Both the position numbers and the translations under genes were made by a program. Shown here in pieces: positions 10,959 to 21,662 of a stretch of DNA of 64,000 nt. The stretch comes from Bufo bufo. Its lineage: Eukaryota; Chordata; Amphibia; Anura; Bufonidae. The first letter of the stretch is position 1; each line of letters opens with the position of its first letter. The notes under the pieces are model-generated. The model was not told the DNA's origin, ran no database searches, and saw only the letters and a list, made by a program, of their open reading frames with translations. Location: contig NC_053392.1 in assembly GCF_905171765.1 (NCBI RefSeq), forward strand, positions 338,985,010 to 339,049,009, read 5' to 3'.

Positions 10959-11873
10959 TTAGGCTACTTTCATACTAGCGTTTTGGCTTTCCGGTTCTGA
11001 TATCTGTCATGGGCTCTCACAAGCGTTCCAAAATGGATCGGTTTTGCCCTAATGCATTCTGAATGGAAAAGGATCCTCTCAGAATGCATCAGTTTGCCTC
11101 CATTCAGTCACCATTCTGCTCTGGAGGCGGACACCAAAAACGCCGCCTGCAGCGTTTTTCTGTCCGCCATTTGGTGCGGAGCAAGACGGATCCGTCCTGG
11201 CACACAATGTAAGTCAATGGGGACGAATACGTTTTCTCTGACACAATAGAAAATGGATCCGTCCCCCATTGACTTTCAATGGTGTTCATGACGGATTTGT
11301 CATGGCTATAGAAGACATAATACAACTGGATCCGTTCATGATGGATGCATGCAGTTGGATTATGGTAACGGAAGCGTTTTTGCAGATCCATGATGGATCC
11401 GCAAAAAACGCTAATGTGAAAGTAGCCAAAGGCTACTTTCACACTCGCGTTTGGTGCGGATCCGTCATGGATCTGCACAAACGCACTCGTTCAGATAATA
11501 CAACCGCATGCATCTGTTCAGAACGGATTTGTCTGTATTATCTTTAACATAGCCAAAACGGATCCGTCTTGAACACCATTAAAAGTCAATGGGGGACGGA
11601 TCCGTTTTCTATTGTGCCATATTGTGTCAGTGAAAACAGATCCGTCCCCATTGACTTACTTTGTGTGTCAGGACGGATCCGTTTGGCTCAGTTTCGTCAG
11701 ATGGACACCAAAGCGGAATGGAGACGGAACAGAGGCAAACTGATGCATTCTGAGCGGATCCTTATCCATTCAGAATGCATTAAGGGCAAAACTGATCCGT
11801 TTTGGACCGTATGTGAGATCCCTGAACGGATTACACAAATGGAAACCAAAATTCCAGTGTGAAAGTAGCCTTA
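10959..11873. mobile_element. Harbinger-like MITE dimer, tail to tail, TTA-flanked
   Basis: Two inverted copies of a roughly 450-bp MITE abut at about 11430. The outer left end reads GGCTACTTTCATACTAGCG (10962) and the outer right end is the inverse (…GTGTGAAAGTAGCC, ending 11870). Both sides are flanked by TTA (10959-10961, 11871-11873). At the junction the two inner termini meet as 'gtagccaaaggctac', without TTA. The interior is full of 'ggatccgt' motifs. A 3-bp TWA duplication is the hallmark of PIF/Harbinger, so that assignment is an inference. Confidence 0.75.
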
Positions 11874-12828
11874 CTTGTATTTCTGGTGGAATTTTATTAA
11901 AATTGTGGCAAAACCTCAGTAATTTTACAGCAATTTGTGGAGCGCCACATTTTTTAAAATGCGGTTCTGTGCAAATCACTGTAAATTTGCTAAGGTTTTG
12001 CCTCAAATTTGAGCAAAGCATTGCAAAACAGTTTTTTAACAGAGGTGAGCCAGGTGGCCCACTATATGATGTCCACCGGAAATCTGCATGTTAGGGCAGT
12101 TTGCAAGTGGCCAGTGTATGGATGACAAAATATTGTATGTGTATGAATGACGTTATGGAAGAGACCTCATACACTGACTGTGCCCTGATACAATGGAACA
12201 CATGGTTTTGAAGCTTTGAATCATCTATTTTTTTTTGTCAACTGCCTTAATTTTGTGACAGTACAAATAAATATTCATTCCAAATAATCACTGGCTAGGA
12301 AATACAATCCAAACACAACAAACAGGTTAATAGTGTCAGTATAATAGCTTTTATACTGCTTGCCTAGGTCTTTCTTCTATATATTCTTTTTTTCTCATTA
12401 GTCAATGCAGTCATTGAAGGATAGATAATGATGTCATTTAATCAGATACAAAGAACCTAGATATCATTGTTGAAGGATCACTTCTGTGTTGGTGCCTTTC
12501 ATTGTGCATATGATAAACCAGACACAAGTGTGCCAGCTAATAGAAAGAAGCAACATATCTTGTTTTGCTCACTAAATGAAATTCAAGCCTAGGTTTATAC
12601 ATAATAATTCTGCAAAGAGCTGATTTATGGTCCAATTATTATGATTGCTTGCCATTGTTCAAAGTATGTTTGTTTACAAGCAGCAATTTCTCCAGTGCAG
12701 ATGGTTCCTTTATAAGGTACAACACTGATTGAATTTCAACGAAAGGAGGTTATTCAAGCCTCCTCTATGTGGATGAACTAATACAGCTCCATCTATATGC
12801 AAAGCTAGGGCCTATCAACATAGACAAC
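11874..12828. other. No feature recognised
   Basis: About 950 bp of AT-rich sequence. I find no coding homology, tandem repeats or terminal inverted repeats. It may be old unique sequence. Confidence 0.4.
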
Positions 12829-13437
12829 ATATTAACTTGTGATGAGCGTCGGGGGCTATATTCGAATTAGCGATATTTCACAAATATTTTGTAGAATAAT
12901 CGTCATATATTTGAGAATTTCGAGAATTCGAGATTATTTTATTAAATGTGATAAATAGGCAATGTAAAAATCGTGTAATGCGAATTCATAATGCGAAATA
13001 CAGGTGTGGGTCACTTTGGCTAAATTTTTCAAGCTGGTATAAGTTTCCTGAGACTGGAGAAAATGGTTGGCATGGCAGAACATTAGAATAGCTTTATATG
13101 CAGATAGAGTGCTCCAATATATTCGCAATTGCGCTAATCGGCAGTGGTTAGAATATTTTATCGCACTACGTGTAACTTCACATTTTAGCAGGTCTGACTA
13201 CAGAATACTGATTGGTGCACTAAGTATTGTTGTGAACTTGACATTGCTTCCTTCTCATTGGCCCACAAGCAACAAGCAAAGAGGAATCATGTGTTCAGAT
13301 GGAAATAAATGCTGAATATTCGATATAACGAATACATAGCACTACTGTATATTCTAAATATTCGCAAATTCTCGAAGTGGCGATATTCGCGATAAAAATT
13401 CGCTATTCGAATATTCCCGCTCAATACTAATATTAAC
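12829..13437. mobile_element. hAT MITE, 593 bp, with 8-bp TSD
   Basis: The element is 12837-13429. The right terminus, inverted, reads TAGTATTGAGCG and the left reads TTGTGATGAGCG. The target duplication ATATTAAC is perfect (12829-12836 and 13430-13437). Subterminal regions are AT-rich and rich in 'cgaata' and 'attcg' words on both sides ('gctatattcgaattagcgat' against 'tcgctattcgaatattc'). There is no coding sequence. Confidence 0.85.
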
Positions 13438-13925
13438 ATGTCAGATTAATTTTGATTAGATTTTGATCAAATTAGATGGTGTGGGTTTCGTAGCTGTGTA
13501 GTCATGTCCGGGTGAAGTGTAGGTACAATCAAGTCACAAATATTTAGTGCTAAAGAAGTGAGTAGGTAGATCAACAGGTGATCAAATCAGGAGCAGTACC
13601 CAGGCCACTTATAGCAAAGCAACAGTTATTTAAACAGGTGAGGCAAAGCTACTGAACGTCACAGCTCACAACTGTAGCAGTGGTGGTTGCCAGTGGTGAC
13701 GTTGCAATTCTCACAATTCTTCCATAATTCATAGGGATGTGGCTGTATGGTGACTATATTGTTGCAGAGTCTCCCCACTGGAAGTTGTGACGGTATAGTG
13801 TAGAATCTGTCGAAGACTAGCTTGTATGTCAGGCTTTCACTGCTTCCTTCTCCCACTCATTCTGTCACAGAGTGACTGGTTTTGCAAAATAGACCGTTAT
13901 GAAGTGCTGTCAAACAGACAGATCC
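13438..13925. other. No feature recognised
   Basis: Mixed-composition sequence. The ORF at 13856-13659 (-) has no recognisable motif. It could be a degraded LTR, but I cannot support that. Confidence 0.3.
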
Positions 13926-14310
13926 CCATAGAACCAGCTGCCAGTACCCTTATGATATCTTTGTAGGCTGCCAGGTTTGACAAGGCACCGGCGCTCCTGT
14001 GAGCGCCGCAGCCTTCCCCCTGCTCAAAAAGCACAGCACCTTACATTTGATAGTGGCTATGCTTGGTATCTCAGCTCAACCCCATTCACATAAATGGGGC
14101 TCAGCTGCACCTAGGCCATGTGACCAATGAACGTGACAACACATGGCCTAGGGAAAGCTGTGAGATGGCTTCGGCGCTACTGCAAGCACTGGTGCATTTT
14201 CAAACAGCTGATCAGCATGGGTCCTGGGTGTGGGACCCCCACTGATCAGATACTGATGACCAATCCAGAGGATAGGTCATCTGTAGTAAAGTCTCGGAAA
14301 ACCCCTTTAA
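13926..14310. repeat. TTAA-type MITE, right part
   Basis: The right end 'tcggaaaacccctttaa' (14292-14310) and the inner segment 'ccagaggataggtcatc' form one end of a MITE. The same end appears inverted near 32652-32700 ('ttaaaggggttgtcc' followed by 'gataacctatcctcagg'). The left limit here is approximate. Confidence 0.5.
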
Positions 14311-14790
14311 CATTCCAGCACCTAACTGGAAAGGGCACAACCATAACAAGAAACCCACAAAAGGCAAAAACCTCTACACATAATGGAGATCATATAGTAA
14401 TGCCTACTATCACACAGCAGTATTTTGCATCAGGCAATTTGCCTCAGTATTTGAAAGTGGGATCAAAATACAGAAGAGGTGCAAGTCTTTCCATTATACT
14501 TTTTCTCCTTATCTTACACTTCTGGTTTTGGCTTATTCTAACATAATATTCTAGAGGCTATGAACAGTGGTTTACAACAGTAGAATACTTCACTTCCATG
14601 TGTGAATCATTCATAATTTTGGAGGTCTGGGAAAAATGTTTAGCCATAGGTATTTATTGCCTATTTACCCCAGATTTCATCCTATAAATTGCAAATGGTG
14701 AAATACGTATGTGATGGAAATCTGCAGTATAAATTCACATCCTGCAGGATATAAAATCTGGCCTTTCTGTACAGATTCTGTGTGGATATC
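14311..14790. other. No feature recognised
   Basis: AT-rich sequence ahead of the Tc1 element. No coding or repeat signal seen. Confidence 0.35.
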
Positions 14791-15132
14791 TACAGTCAGG
14801 TCCATAAATATTGGGACATCGACACAATTGTAAAATTTTTGGCTCTATACACCACCACAATGGATTTGAAATAAAACGAACAAGATGTGCTTTAACTGCA
14901 GACTGTCAGCTTTAATTTGAGGGTATTTACATCCAAATCAGGTGAACGATGTAGGAATTACAACAGTTTGCATATGTGCCTCCCACTTGTTAAGGGACCA
15001 AAATGAATGGGACAATTGGCTTCTCAGCTGTTCCATGGCCAGTTGTGTGTTTTTCCCTCATTATCCCAATTAAAATGAGCAGATAAAAGGTCCAGAGTTC
15101 ATTTCAAGTGTGCTATTTGCATTTGGAATCTG

Positions 15133-15714
15133 TTGCTGTCAACTCTCAAGATGACATCCAAAGAGCTGTCACTATCAGTGAAGCAAGCCATCATTAGGCT
15201 GAAAAAACAAAACAAATCCATCAGAGAGATAGCAAAAACATTAGGCGTGGCCAAAACAACTGTTTGGAACATTCTTAAAAAGAAGGATTGCATCGGTGAG
15301 CTAAGCAACACCAAAAGACCCGGAAGACCACGGAAAACAACTGTGCTGGATGACCGAAGAATTCTTTCCCTGGTGAAGAAAACACCCTTCACAACAGTTG
15401 GCCAGATCAAGAACACTCTCCAGGAGCTAGGTGTATGTGTGTCAAAGTCAACAATCAAGAGAAGACTTCACCAGAGTGAATACAGAGGGTTCAACACAAG
15501 ATGTAAACCATTGGTGAGCCTCAAAAACAGGAAGGCCAGATTAGAGTTTGCCAAACGACATCTAAAAAAGCCTTCACAGTTCTGGAACAACATCCTATGG
15601 ATGGATAAGACCAAGACAAACTTGTACCAGAGTGATGGGAAGAGAAGAGTATGGAGAAGGAAAGGAACTGCTCATGATCCTAAGCATACCACCTCATCAG
15701 TGAAGCATGGTGGT
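15133..15714 (+). pseudogene. Tc1 transposase, N-terminal part
   Basis: The reading frame from 15133 (second ATG 15151 fits the family start 'MTSKELS') encodes the paired-like DNA-binding region: helix-turn-helix 'SIREIAKTLGVAKTTVWNIL', the 'GRPRKTT' linker (an AT-hook-like basic motif), and a second HTH ending 'STIKRRLH'. It then enters the catalytic domain at 'ILWMDKTK', the first catalytic Asp region (families usually read W.DE, here W.DK). The frame is cut at 15714 by the BEL LTR after 'HTTSSVKHGG'. The protein would bind the terminal repeats and cut DNA in the nucleus. The rest lies at 20930-21410. Confidence 0.93.
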
Positions 15715-16175
15715 TGTTCTGCTCATTTTGTGCATAATAAATGGATGTAATGTGCTGTAAAGATTATACTGAAATGTTATGTTTGACGTTGCTGCCATCT
15801 AGTGGTCAGAGTTAGTTTCTACTTTGCCAGAACTTTACAGGAAGTGTATTCTTCTCTGAGTCAGAGGCAGTAACCTTTAACCTGGAACTGTATTTCCTCC
15901 ATTTCATCACTGCTCCTGGATGTGGCAGGCTGCATGCAGAGGAGCTCTTGATCTATTCCTGGACTAATGATGGAATTGTCTGTGAGTACTCTCACTGATG
16001 GAGTGAGGCTGCTGTATTATATGTAATGTACTGACACATATGTTTTGTTTATGTTTATATTGTAGTTTTACAAAGTTATTCAGAAAAGAGAATACATACA
16101 GTTTCTTGACTTCTGAATTATTGTTAAGCTGTCTGACTAGTGTTATACAACAGTTCAATAACGCGAAGCAGAACA
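15715..16175 (+). repeat. 5' LTR of the BEL element (461 bp)
   Basis: TG…CA limits. It matches the 3' LTR across its length, lacking 15 bp near 16100. Just downstream, 'ggcggtctggaat' occurs twice (about 16196 and 16232) within a repeat beginning 'gtaaaaagacaa'. It may include a primer-binding site, but I cannot match it to a tRNA. Confidence 0.93.
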
Positions 16176-16268
16176 GTAAAAAGACAATCCACTTGGCGGT
16201 CTGGAATAGTCAGTAAAAAGACAACCCACGTGGCGGTCTGGAATAAACTGAGACGCCATTACTGCAGC

Positions 16269-18131
16269 ATGAGTCTAAGATCAGGAACACAGTACCAGGC
16301 TGATGCCACGCTACCGCCGACACAGCAAGGCAGGGAGAACATTCCCAGTGCCCAGCAAGACGATGCAAAGTCGCATGTCTCTAGAACTTCACGGGCTGGC
16401 AAGATGTCCTCAGCAAGTTCCTCAGCAGTTAGAGCTCGTGCCAAGGCAGAAGCTGCCCGCGTCCAGCTACAGTATGCAGAAAAAGAAGCCATGATGATAC
16501 AGGAGTTAGCAGCAAAGAAAGCTGCCATAGCACAAGAGAGAGCTAAGGAAGCAGCTATGGAAGCAGCTAGGGAAGCTGCCATAGCACAAGAGAGAGCAGC
16601 TAGGGAAGCTGCCATAGCACAAGAGAGAGCAGCTAGGGAAGCTGCCATAGCACAAGAAGAAGCGGTTTTAGAATCAAAATTGCTCATCCTGCAGCGACAG
16701 ACTGCAGTTGCAGTTGCTGAAGCAGAGGCCGCTGCCTACATGGGAACAAGTCGGTCAGGAAGTGAAAAATCATATAAAGACTCAGAGGTTCCAGAAAAAC
16801 CTCTATTCTCTGCAGATCGTACAAGTGAGTACGTCCAGAGCCTTACTGATGCGCATACAAAGGAACAGTCTCTTATACCTGAAGCAAAGGAATTCAGGCC
16901 GAGATCAACATACCCCCTGAGCAGGCCCAATCAACCACATGAGGTCAGCAGCTGCCAGCAAACCAAGAAGGAAGCACCAGAAACCCCTAAGAACAAAAAA
17001 CAAGTGTTCCCATCACCTCAACCTATAGATTACATACGCGAACAACAATGTGCAGTGGATGTCACCAAATATCTCATCCGCAAAGAAATGGTTAGCTCAG
17101 GCTTTATCCAATTTGATGACTGTCCTGAAAACTTTTGGGCATGGAAATCTTCCTTTCTGAATGCCACTGAAGGTCTGAACTTATCACCAGCAGAAATGCT
17201 TAATTTAATGATAAAATGGCTTGGTACTGAGTCAGCAGAGCATGCTAAGAGGATGAGAAGAGCAAACCTGTTCAACCCTGCAGCAGGACTCAACATGACC
17301 TGGAGAAGACTAGAAGAAACGTATGGATCCCCAGAGGTAATAGAAGGAGCACTGTTGAAAAAACTTGAAGTCTTTCCCAAGGTGGGCTACAGAGACAACG
17401 TGCGGCTACAAGAACTAAGTGATCTTCTACTAGAGATAGAATATGCCAAAGAGGATGGCTACTTGCAAGGACTTTCGTATCTAGATACAGCTAGAGGCAC
17501 TAATCCCATAGTAGAGAAACTACCCTCAAATCTGCAAGACAAGTGGATGTCTGTGGGAGGTAAATTCAAAGAAGATTATGGAGTCGCTTTTCCCCCTTTT
17601 TCTGTGTTTTCTAGGTTTGTCCGACAGCAAGCGAAAATCCGAAGTGATCCCAGTTTTGCCTTCGCCACCAGCGGCAATCAATCACACAGACCTGAGAGAC
17701 CTCACAGACCTCACGGTAGGACCTATGTATCCACACACAAAAAAGCTGTACCTTCAGAAGTTACAGACTACCAAAGCACCCACAAGGTACACACCATAGA
17801 AAACCCTGATAGACATTGTCCAATACACAAAAAACCACATCCACTAAAGAAATGCAAAGGCTTTAGAAGCAAACCCATTGCGGAGCGGATGTCCTTCCTT
17901 AAACAAAACAGCATCTGCTTCAAGTGCTGCGGATCTACTTATCACATTGCCAAAGACTGCAAAATACCAGTAGACTGTACAGAATGTGGCAGTGAGAGAC
18001 ATATTGCAGCTTTACACCCTGGCCCTGCTCCTGCCCCACTAGAGACTGTAGAACCCAGGAAAGATCAGGGCAGGGAGCCACAAGAGACCCCACTCTCCTC
18101 TGTAATGTCTAATTGCACAGAAGTATGTTGA
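16269..18131 (+). CDS. BEL/Pao Gag-like polyprotein N-terminal part
   Basis: ATG 16269 ('MSLRSGTQYQ') is a better start than the upstream in-frame ATG at 16140, which lies in the LTR. The frame then runs open for 620 codons. The N-terminal third is Ala/Glu-rich and likely helical or coiled coil, with an 11-residue unit 'EAAIAQERAAR' repeated about three times (16555-16660). The middle contains the BEL gag core ('FWAWKSSFLNATEG' to 'FSVFSRFVRQQAKI'), the region usually called DUF1759. The C-terminus has a CCHC knuckle (CFKCCGSTYHIAKDC) followed by a second Cys/His cluster ending 'HIAALHPG', which is typical of BEL elements. It ends at TGA 18129-18131 in the same frame as the downstream protease. 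BEL elements usually have one ORF, so this is a mutation or a readthrough stop. Confidence 0.88.
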   Translation: MSLRSGTQYQADATLPPTQQGRENIPSAQQDDAKSHVSRTSRAGKMSSASSSAVRARAKAEAARVQLQYAEKEAMMIQELAAKKAAIAQERAKEAAMEAAREAAIAQERAAREAAIAQERAAREAAIAQEEAVLESKLLILQRQTAVAVAEAEAAAYMGTSRSGSEKSYKDSEVPEKPLFSADRTSEYVQSLTDAHTKEQSLIPEAKEFRPRSTYPLSRPNQPHEVSSCQQTKKEAPETPKNKKQVFPSPQPIDYIREQQCAVDVTKYLIRKEMVSSGFIQFDDCPENFWAWKSSFLNATEGLNLSPAEMLNLMIKWLGTESAEHAKRMRRANLFNPAAGLNMTWRRLEETYGSPEVIEGALLKKLEVFPKVGYRDNVRLQELSDLLLEIEYAKEDGYLQGLSYLDTARGTNPIVEKLPSNLQDKWMSVGGKFKEDYGVAFPPFSVFSRFVRQQAKIRSDPSFAFATSGNQSHRPERPHRPHGRTYVSTHKKAVPSEVTDYQSTHKVHTIENPDRHCPIHKKPHPLKKCKGFRSKPIAERMSFLKQNSICFKCCGSTYHIAKDCKIPVDCTECGSERHIAALHPGPAPAPLETVEPRKDQGREPQETPLSSVMSNCTEVC

Positions 18132-18170
18132 CAAGGCAAGAGTGCACGATCATGCTCTAAAATCTGTCTA

Positions 18171-19700
18171 GTGACTGTGTATCCCACTGGCAAGAGAGAA
18201 AGGGCAGTGAAAATGTATGCAGTGCTAGATGAACAGAGCAACAGATCCCTTGCAAAGTCAGATTTCTTTGATATCTTTAACCTTAAGGCAAGTGCCGTTC
18301 CATACACTCTAAGGACATGTGCAGGGACAATTGAAACCACAGGGAGAAGAGCTACTGACTTTACCATTGAATCCTTCAACAAGAAAGTGCAGTTCCCACT
18401 TCCTACCCTAATAGAGTGTGGCATGATACCTGATGACAAAACTGAGATTCCATCTCCAGAAGTGGCTCATCACCACCCTCACCTACGCTCAATTGCTCAC
18501 CTTATCCCAGTTGTTGAGCCAGATGTTCCTATCCTTCTACTTCTTGGAAGAGATATCCTGCAAGTACACAAGGTACGCCAGAAAATCAATGGACCTTATA
18601 ACGCCCCCTATGCACAGAGACTGGACCTGGGGTGGGTCATTGTAGGAGAAGTTTGCCAGGGGACAGTGCACCAGCCTGACAACATTAGCACTTTGAAGAC
18701 GTCTGTGTTAACAAATGGACGCACATCCCTTCTCAGTCCCTGTCACAACAACTTCATTGTCAAGGAAAGCTTTGGCAGGTCAACACAACACTGTGACTCT
18801 CCTACACTATATGGTAAAGAAGAAGTCAATTCCAACATTGAGATAGACAATCTAGGGATAACAGTATTTCAGAAAACTAAAGATGATGATAAACAGGCCC
18901 TCTCTACAGAGGATCAAAAACCTGCAGATTATGCTACTAGGCCTACTCAAGCAGCATGCCTTCAGAACTCTATATGGTTCTCAAGCCCATCCTTTCTGTA
19001 CCAACCACACTGTGAGAAGATAGACACTGCTAATGTTTTTCCACTCCAGAAGGAAATTGACTGCATCAAAAAACAAAAGACATTCCTAAAACTAAGCCGT
19101 CTTAGGAAGCTTAGCCCCTTTTTAGACAAAAATGGGTTGTTGAGAGTAGGTGGACGTTTGTCTCTTGCAGAACTTACAGAGGAAGAGAAACAGCCTGTCA
19201 ATATAACTTATGATCACCACATTGCGACACTGCTTGTTAGGTACTATCATGAACAAGTAGTTCACCAAGGGAGACACATCACAGAGGGTGCTATTAGATC
19301 CGCAGGTTTCTGGATTCTTGGTGGCAAACGCTTGGTATCAGCTGTCATACACAAATGTATCATCTGTCGCAAGCTGCGAGGAAGGTTACAAAGTCAAAAG
19401 ATGGCAGAGCTACCAGAGGACAGAGTAATTGCTCAACCACCTTTCACCAATGTGGGCTTAGATGTATTTGGTCCGTGGTCTGTTTTAACTCGCCGCACTA
19501 GAGGAGGCAGCGCAGACAGTAAACGATGGGCAGTCCTTTTCACTTGTTTGTCCACCCGAGCTGTTCACATAGAGCTACTTGAAACCATGTCAACATCAAG
19601 CTTTATTAATGCCTTAAGGAGATTCTTCTCAATTCGTGGCCCAGTAAAACTGCTCCGTTCTGACAGAGGAACAAACTTTGTAGGAGCCTGCGAATGTTAA
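18171..19700 (+). pseudogene. BEL/Pao protease fused to integrase, RT deleted
   Basis: The frame is the same as gag and opens just after its stop. Residues about 10-160 are the BEL-type aspartic protease region: 'VLDEQSNRSL' in place of the usual D[ST]G, ending in 'LLLGRDIL' and 'LGWVIVGEV'. At about 18880-18940 the text jumps from a pre-RT linker ('KTKDDDKQALSTEDQ') to the end of RNase H ('ADYATRPTQ'), so about 500 residues of RT/RNase H are gone without breaking the frame. Integrase follows with an HHCC-type zinc region ('HHIATLLVRYYHEQVVHQG', 'CIICRKLRG'), the first Asp in 'GLDVFGPW' (19461) and the second in 'SDRGTNF' (19662). A frameshift near 19695 ends the frame at 19700. Confidence 0.9.
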
Positions 19701-19737
19701 GGAACTTAACATTTGTGCCAGCGAATCACAAATGTAA

Positions 19738-20367
19738 GACTTTCTCCAAGACAGAGGATGTACATGGGTCTTTAATCCTCCGCACTCTTCACACATGGGT
19801 GGTGTCTGGGAGAGACTTATAGGTATTGCCAGGCGAATCTTGGACGCTATGTTGCTACAAACTAAAACTGCTCACTTGACCCATGAGGCTTTAAGCACCT
19901 TTATGGCAGAGGTTACAGCTATTATGAATGCCAGGCCTATAGTTCCTGTGTCCTCAGACCCAGATACACCTATGGTCCTTACCCCAGCAATGTTGTTGAC
20001 TCAAAAAGTGAACTCTTTGTCTGCTCCATCCGGAACCATAAGTACAACACAAGTTCATGCGAAACAATGGAAGCAAGTACAATGTTTGGCAGACACCTTT
20101 TGGAAAAGATGGAAGAGGGAGTATCTGTCCAATCTGCAACACCGTAGGAAATGGACTGAGGATCGCCCAAATGTAAAAGTGGGTGATGTTATTCTGTTGA
20201 AAGACAGCCAAGAGAGCAGGAACGAGTGGCCTGTAGGACTTATTGTCAATGCTCTACCAAGCAGGGATGGCAAGGTTAGGAAGGTGGAGGTCAAGATTGC
20301 AAAGAATGGGACTTCCAAAATCTATCTTAGACCTATAACTGACATTATAGTTTTAGTTTCCGATTAG
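19738..20367 (+). pseudogene. BEL/Pao integrase C-terminal part, out of frame
   Basis: This continues integrase in another frame after a frameshift near 19695 and an in-frame TAA at 19735-19737. It begins 'GCTWVFNPPHSSHMGG' and carries the third catalytic residue, Glu of 'VWERLI' (19810). A C-terminal domain of the DUF5641 type follows ('VGDVILLKDS', 'WPVGLIVNALPS'). The two lesions mean integrase cannot be made whole here. Confidence 0.88.
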
Positions 20368-20453
20368 CTAGGATTCTATTTCCTGTTTATATGTTTTTCC
20401 TGCATAGCAGTAGTTATTTAGGTAGTGACATAATAATTATGCCAGACAGGGAG

Positions 20454-20929
20454 TGTTCTGCTCATTTTGTGCATAATAAATGGATGTAATGTGCTGTAAA
20501 GATTATACTGAAATGTTATGTTTGACGTTGCTGCCATCTAGTGGTCAGAGTTAGTTTCTACTTCGCCAGAACTTTACAGGAAGTGTATTGTTCTCTGAGT
20601 CAGAGGCAGTAACCTTTAACCTGGAACTGTATTTCCTCCATTTCATCACTGCTCCTGGATGTGGCAGGCTGCATGCAGAGGAGCTCTTGATCTATTCCTG
20701 GACTAATGATGGAATTGTCTGTGAGTACTCTCACTGATTGAGTGAGGCTGCTGTATTATATGTAATGTACTGACACATATGTTTTGTTTATGTTTATATT
20801 GTAGTTTTACAAAGTTATTCAGAAAAGAGAATACATACAGATCTGATGTCTCACGTTTCTTGACTTCTGAATTATTGTTAAGCTGTCTGACTAGTGTTAT
20901 ACAACAGTTCAATAACGCGAAGCAGAACA
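20454..20929 (+). repeat. 3' LTR of the BEL element (476 bp)
   Basis: It starts right after the purine-rich 'gccagacagggag', a plausible polypurine tract. Compared with the 5' LTR it has an extra 15 bp ('atctgatgtctcacg', about 20841-20855) and three substitutions. Confidence 0.93.
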
Positions 20930-21410
20930 GTGGTGGTAGTGTCATGGCGTGGGCATGTATGGCTGTCAATGGAACTGGTTCTCCAGTATTTATTGATGAT
21001 GTGACTGCTGACAAAAGCAGCAGGATGAATTCTGAAGTGTTTCGGGCAATATTATCTGCTCATATTCAGCCAAATGCTTCAGACGGCTTATTGGATGGCG
21101 CTTCACAGTGCAGATGGACAATGACCCATAGCATACTGCAAAAGCAACCAAAGAGTTTTTTAAGGGAAAGAAGTGGAATGTTATGCAATGGTCAAGTCAA
21201 TCACCTGACCTGAATCCGATTGAGCATGCATTTCACTTGCTGAAGACAAAACTGAAGGGAAAATGCCCCAAGAACAAGCAGGAACTGAAGACAGTTGCAG
21301 TAGAGGCCTGACAGAGCATCACCAGCGATGAAACCCAGCGTCTGGTGATGTCCATGCGTTCCAGACTTCAGGCTGTAATTGACTGCAAAGGATTTGCAAC
21401 CAAGTATTAA
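20930..21410 (+). pseudogene. Tc1 transposase, C-terminal part
   Basis: Resumes after the BEL insertion at 'GGSVMAWACMAVNG', contiguous in sense with the N-terminal part. A short indel region near 21090-21110 shifts the frame around the second catalytic Asp ('MDND' expected). The frame then recovers as 'SPDLNPIEHAFHLLK' (about 21207-21250), holding the catalytic Glu. One TGA near 21309 follows, and the end is 'DCKGFATKY' and stop near 21410. Confidence 0.92.
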
Positions 21411-21662
21411 AAAGTGAAAGTTTGAGTTATGATTATTATTCTGTCCCATTACTTTTGGTCCCTTAACAAGTGGGAGGCACATATGTAAACTGTTGTAATT
21501 CCTACACCGTTCACCTGATTTGGATGTAAATACTCTCAAATTAAAGCTGACAGTCTGCAGTTAAACCACATCTTGTTCGTTTAATTTCAAATCCATAGAG
21601 GTGTATAGAGCCAAAAATGTTAGAATTGTGTCGATGTCCCAATATTTTTGGACCTGACTGTA

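Larger units (their letters stand above)
15710..20934 (+). mobile_element. BEL/Pao LTR retrotransposon, internally deleted, young
   Basis: The element is 15715-20929, with LTRs starting TGTTCTGCTC and ending AAGCAGAACA. A 5-bp target duplication GTGGT lies at 15710-15714 and 20930-20934. Inside are gag, a retropepsin-like region and integrase. The RT and most of RNase H are missing between about 18880 and 18940. LTRs differ by three substitutions and one 15-bp indel. The family replicates through Gag particles and reverse transcription. This copy could only have moved with enzymes supplied by a relative, unless the deletion came after insertion. Confidence 0.93.
14791..21662 (+). mobile_element. 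Tc1-like transposon, split by a BEL/Pao insertion
   Basis: Ends are CAGTCAGGTCCATAAATATT at 14793 and its inverse, with one difference, finishing at 21660. Both are flanked by TA (14791-14792, 21661-21662). Terminal inverted repeats are long (about 210 bp), covering 'gaatttgaggg..ttaag' on both sides. Removing the BEL element at 15715-20929 and one target repeat leaves about 1.65 kb, the normal size of a Tc1 transposon. The transposase is interrupted by the insertion and has further frameshifts, so this copy can no longer move itself. Confidence 0.95.

Noticed and set aside
16259..16687. 142-aa Ala-rich ORF on the minus strand
   Set aside because: It is the antisense shadow of the Ala/Glu repeat in BEL Gag.
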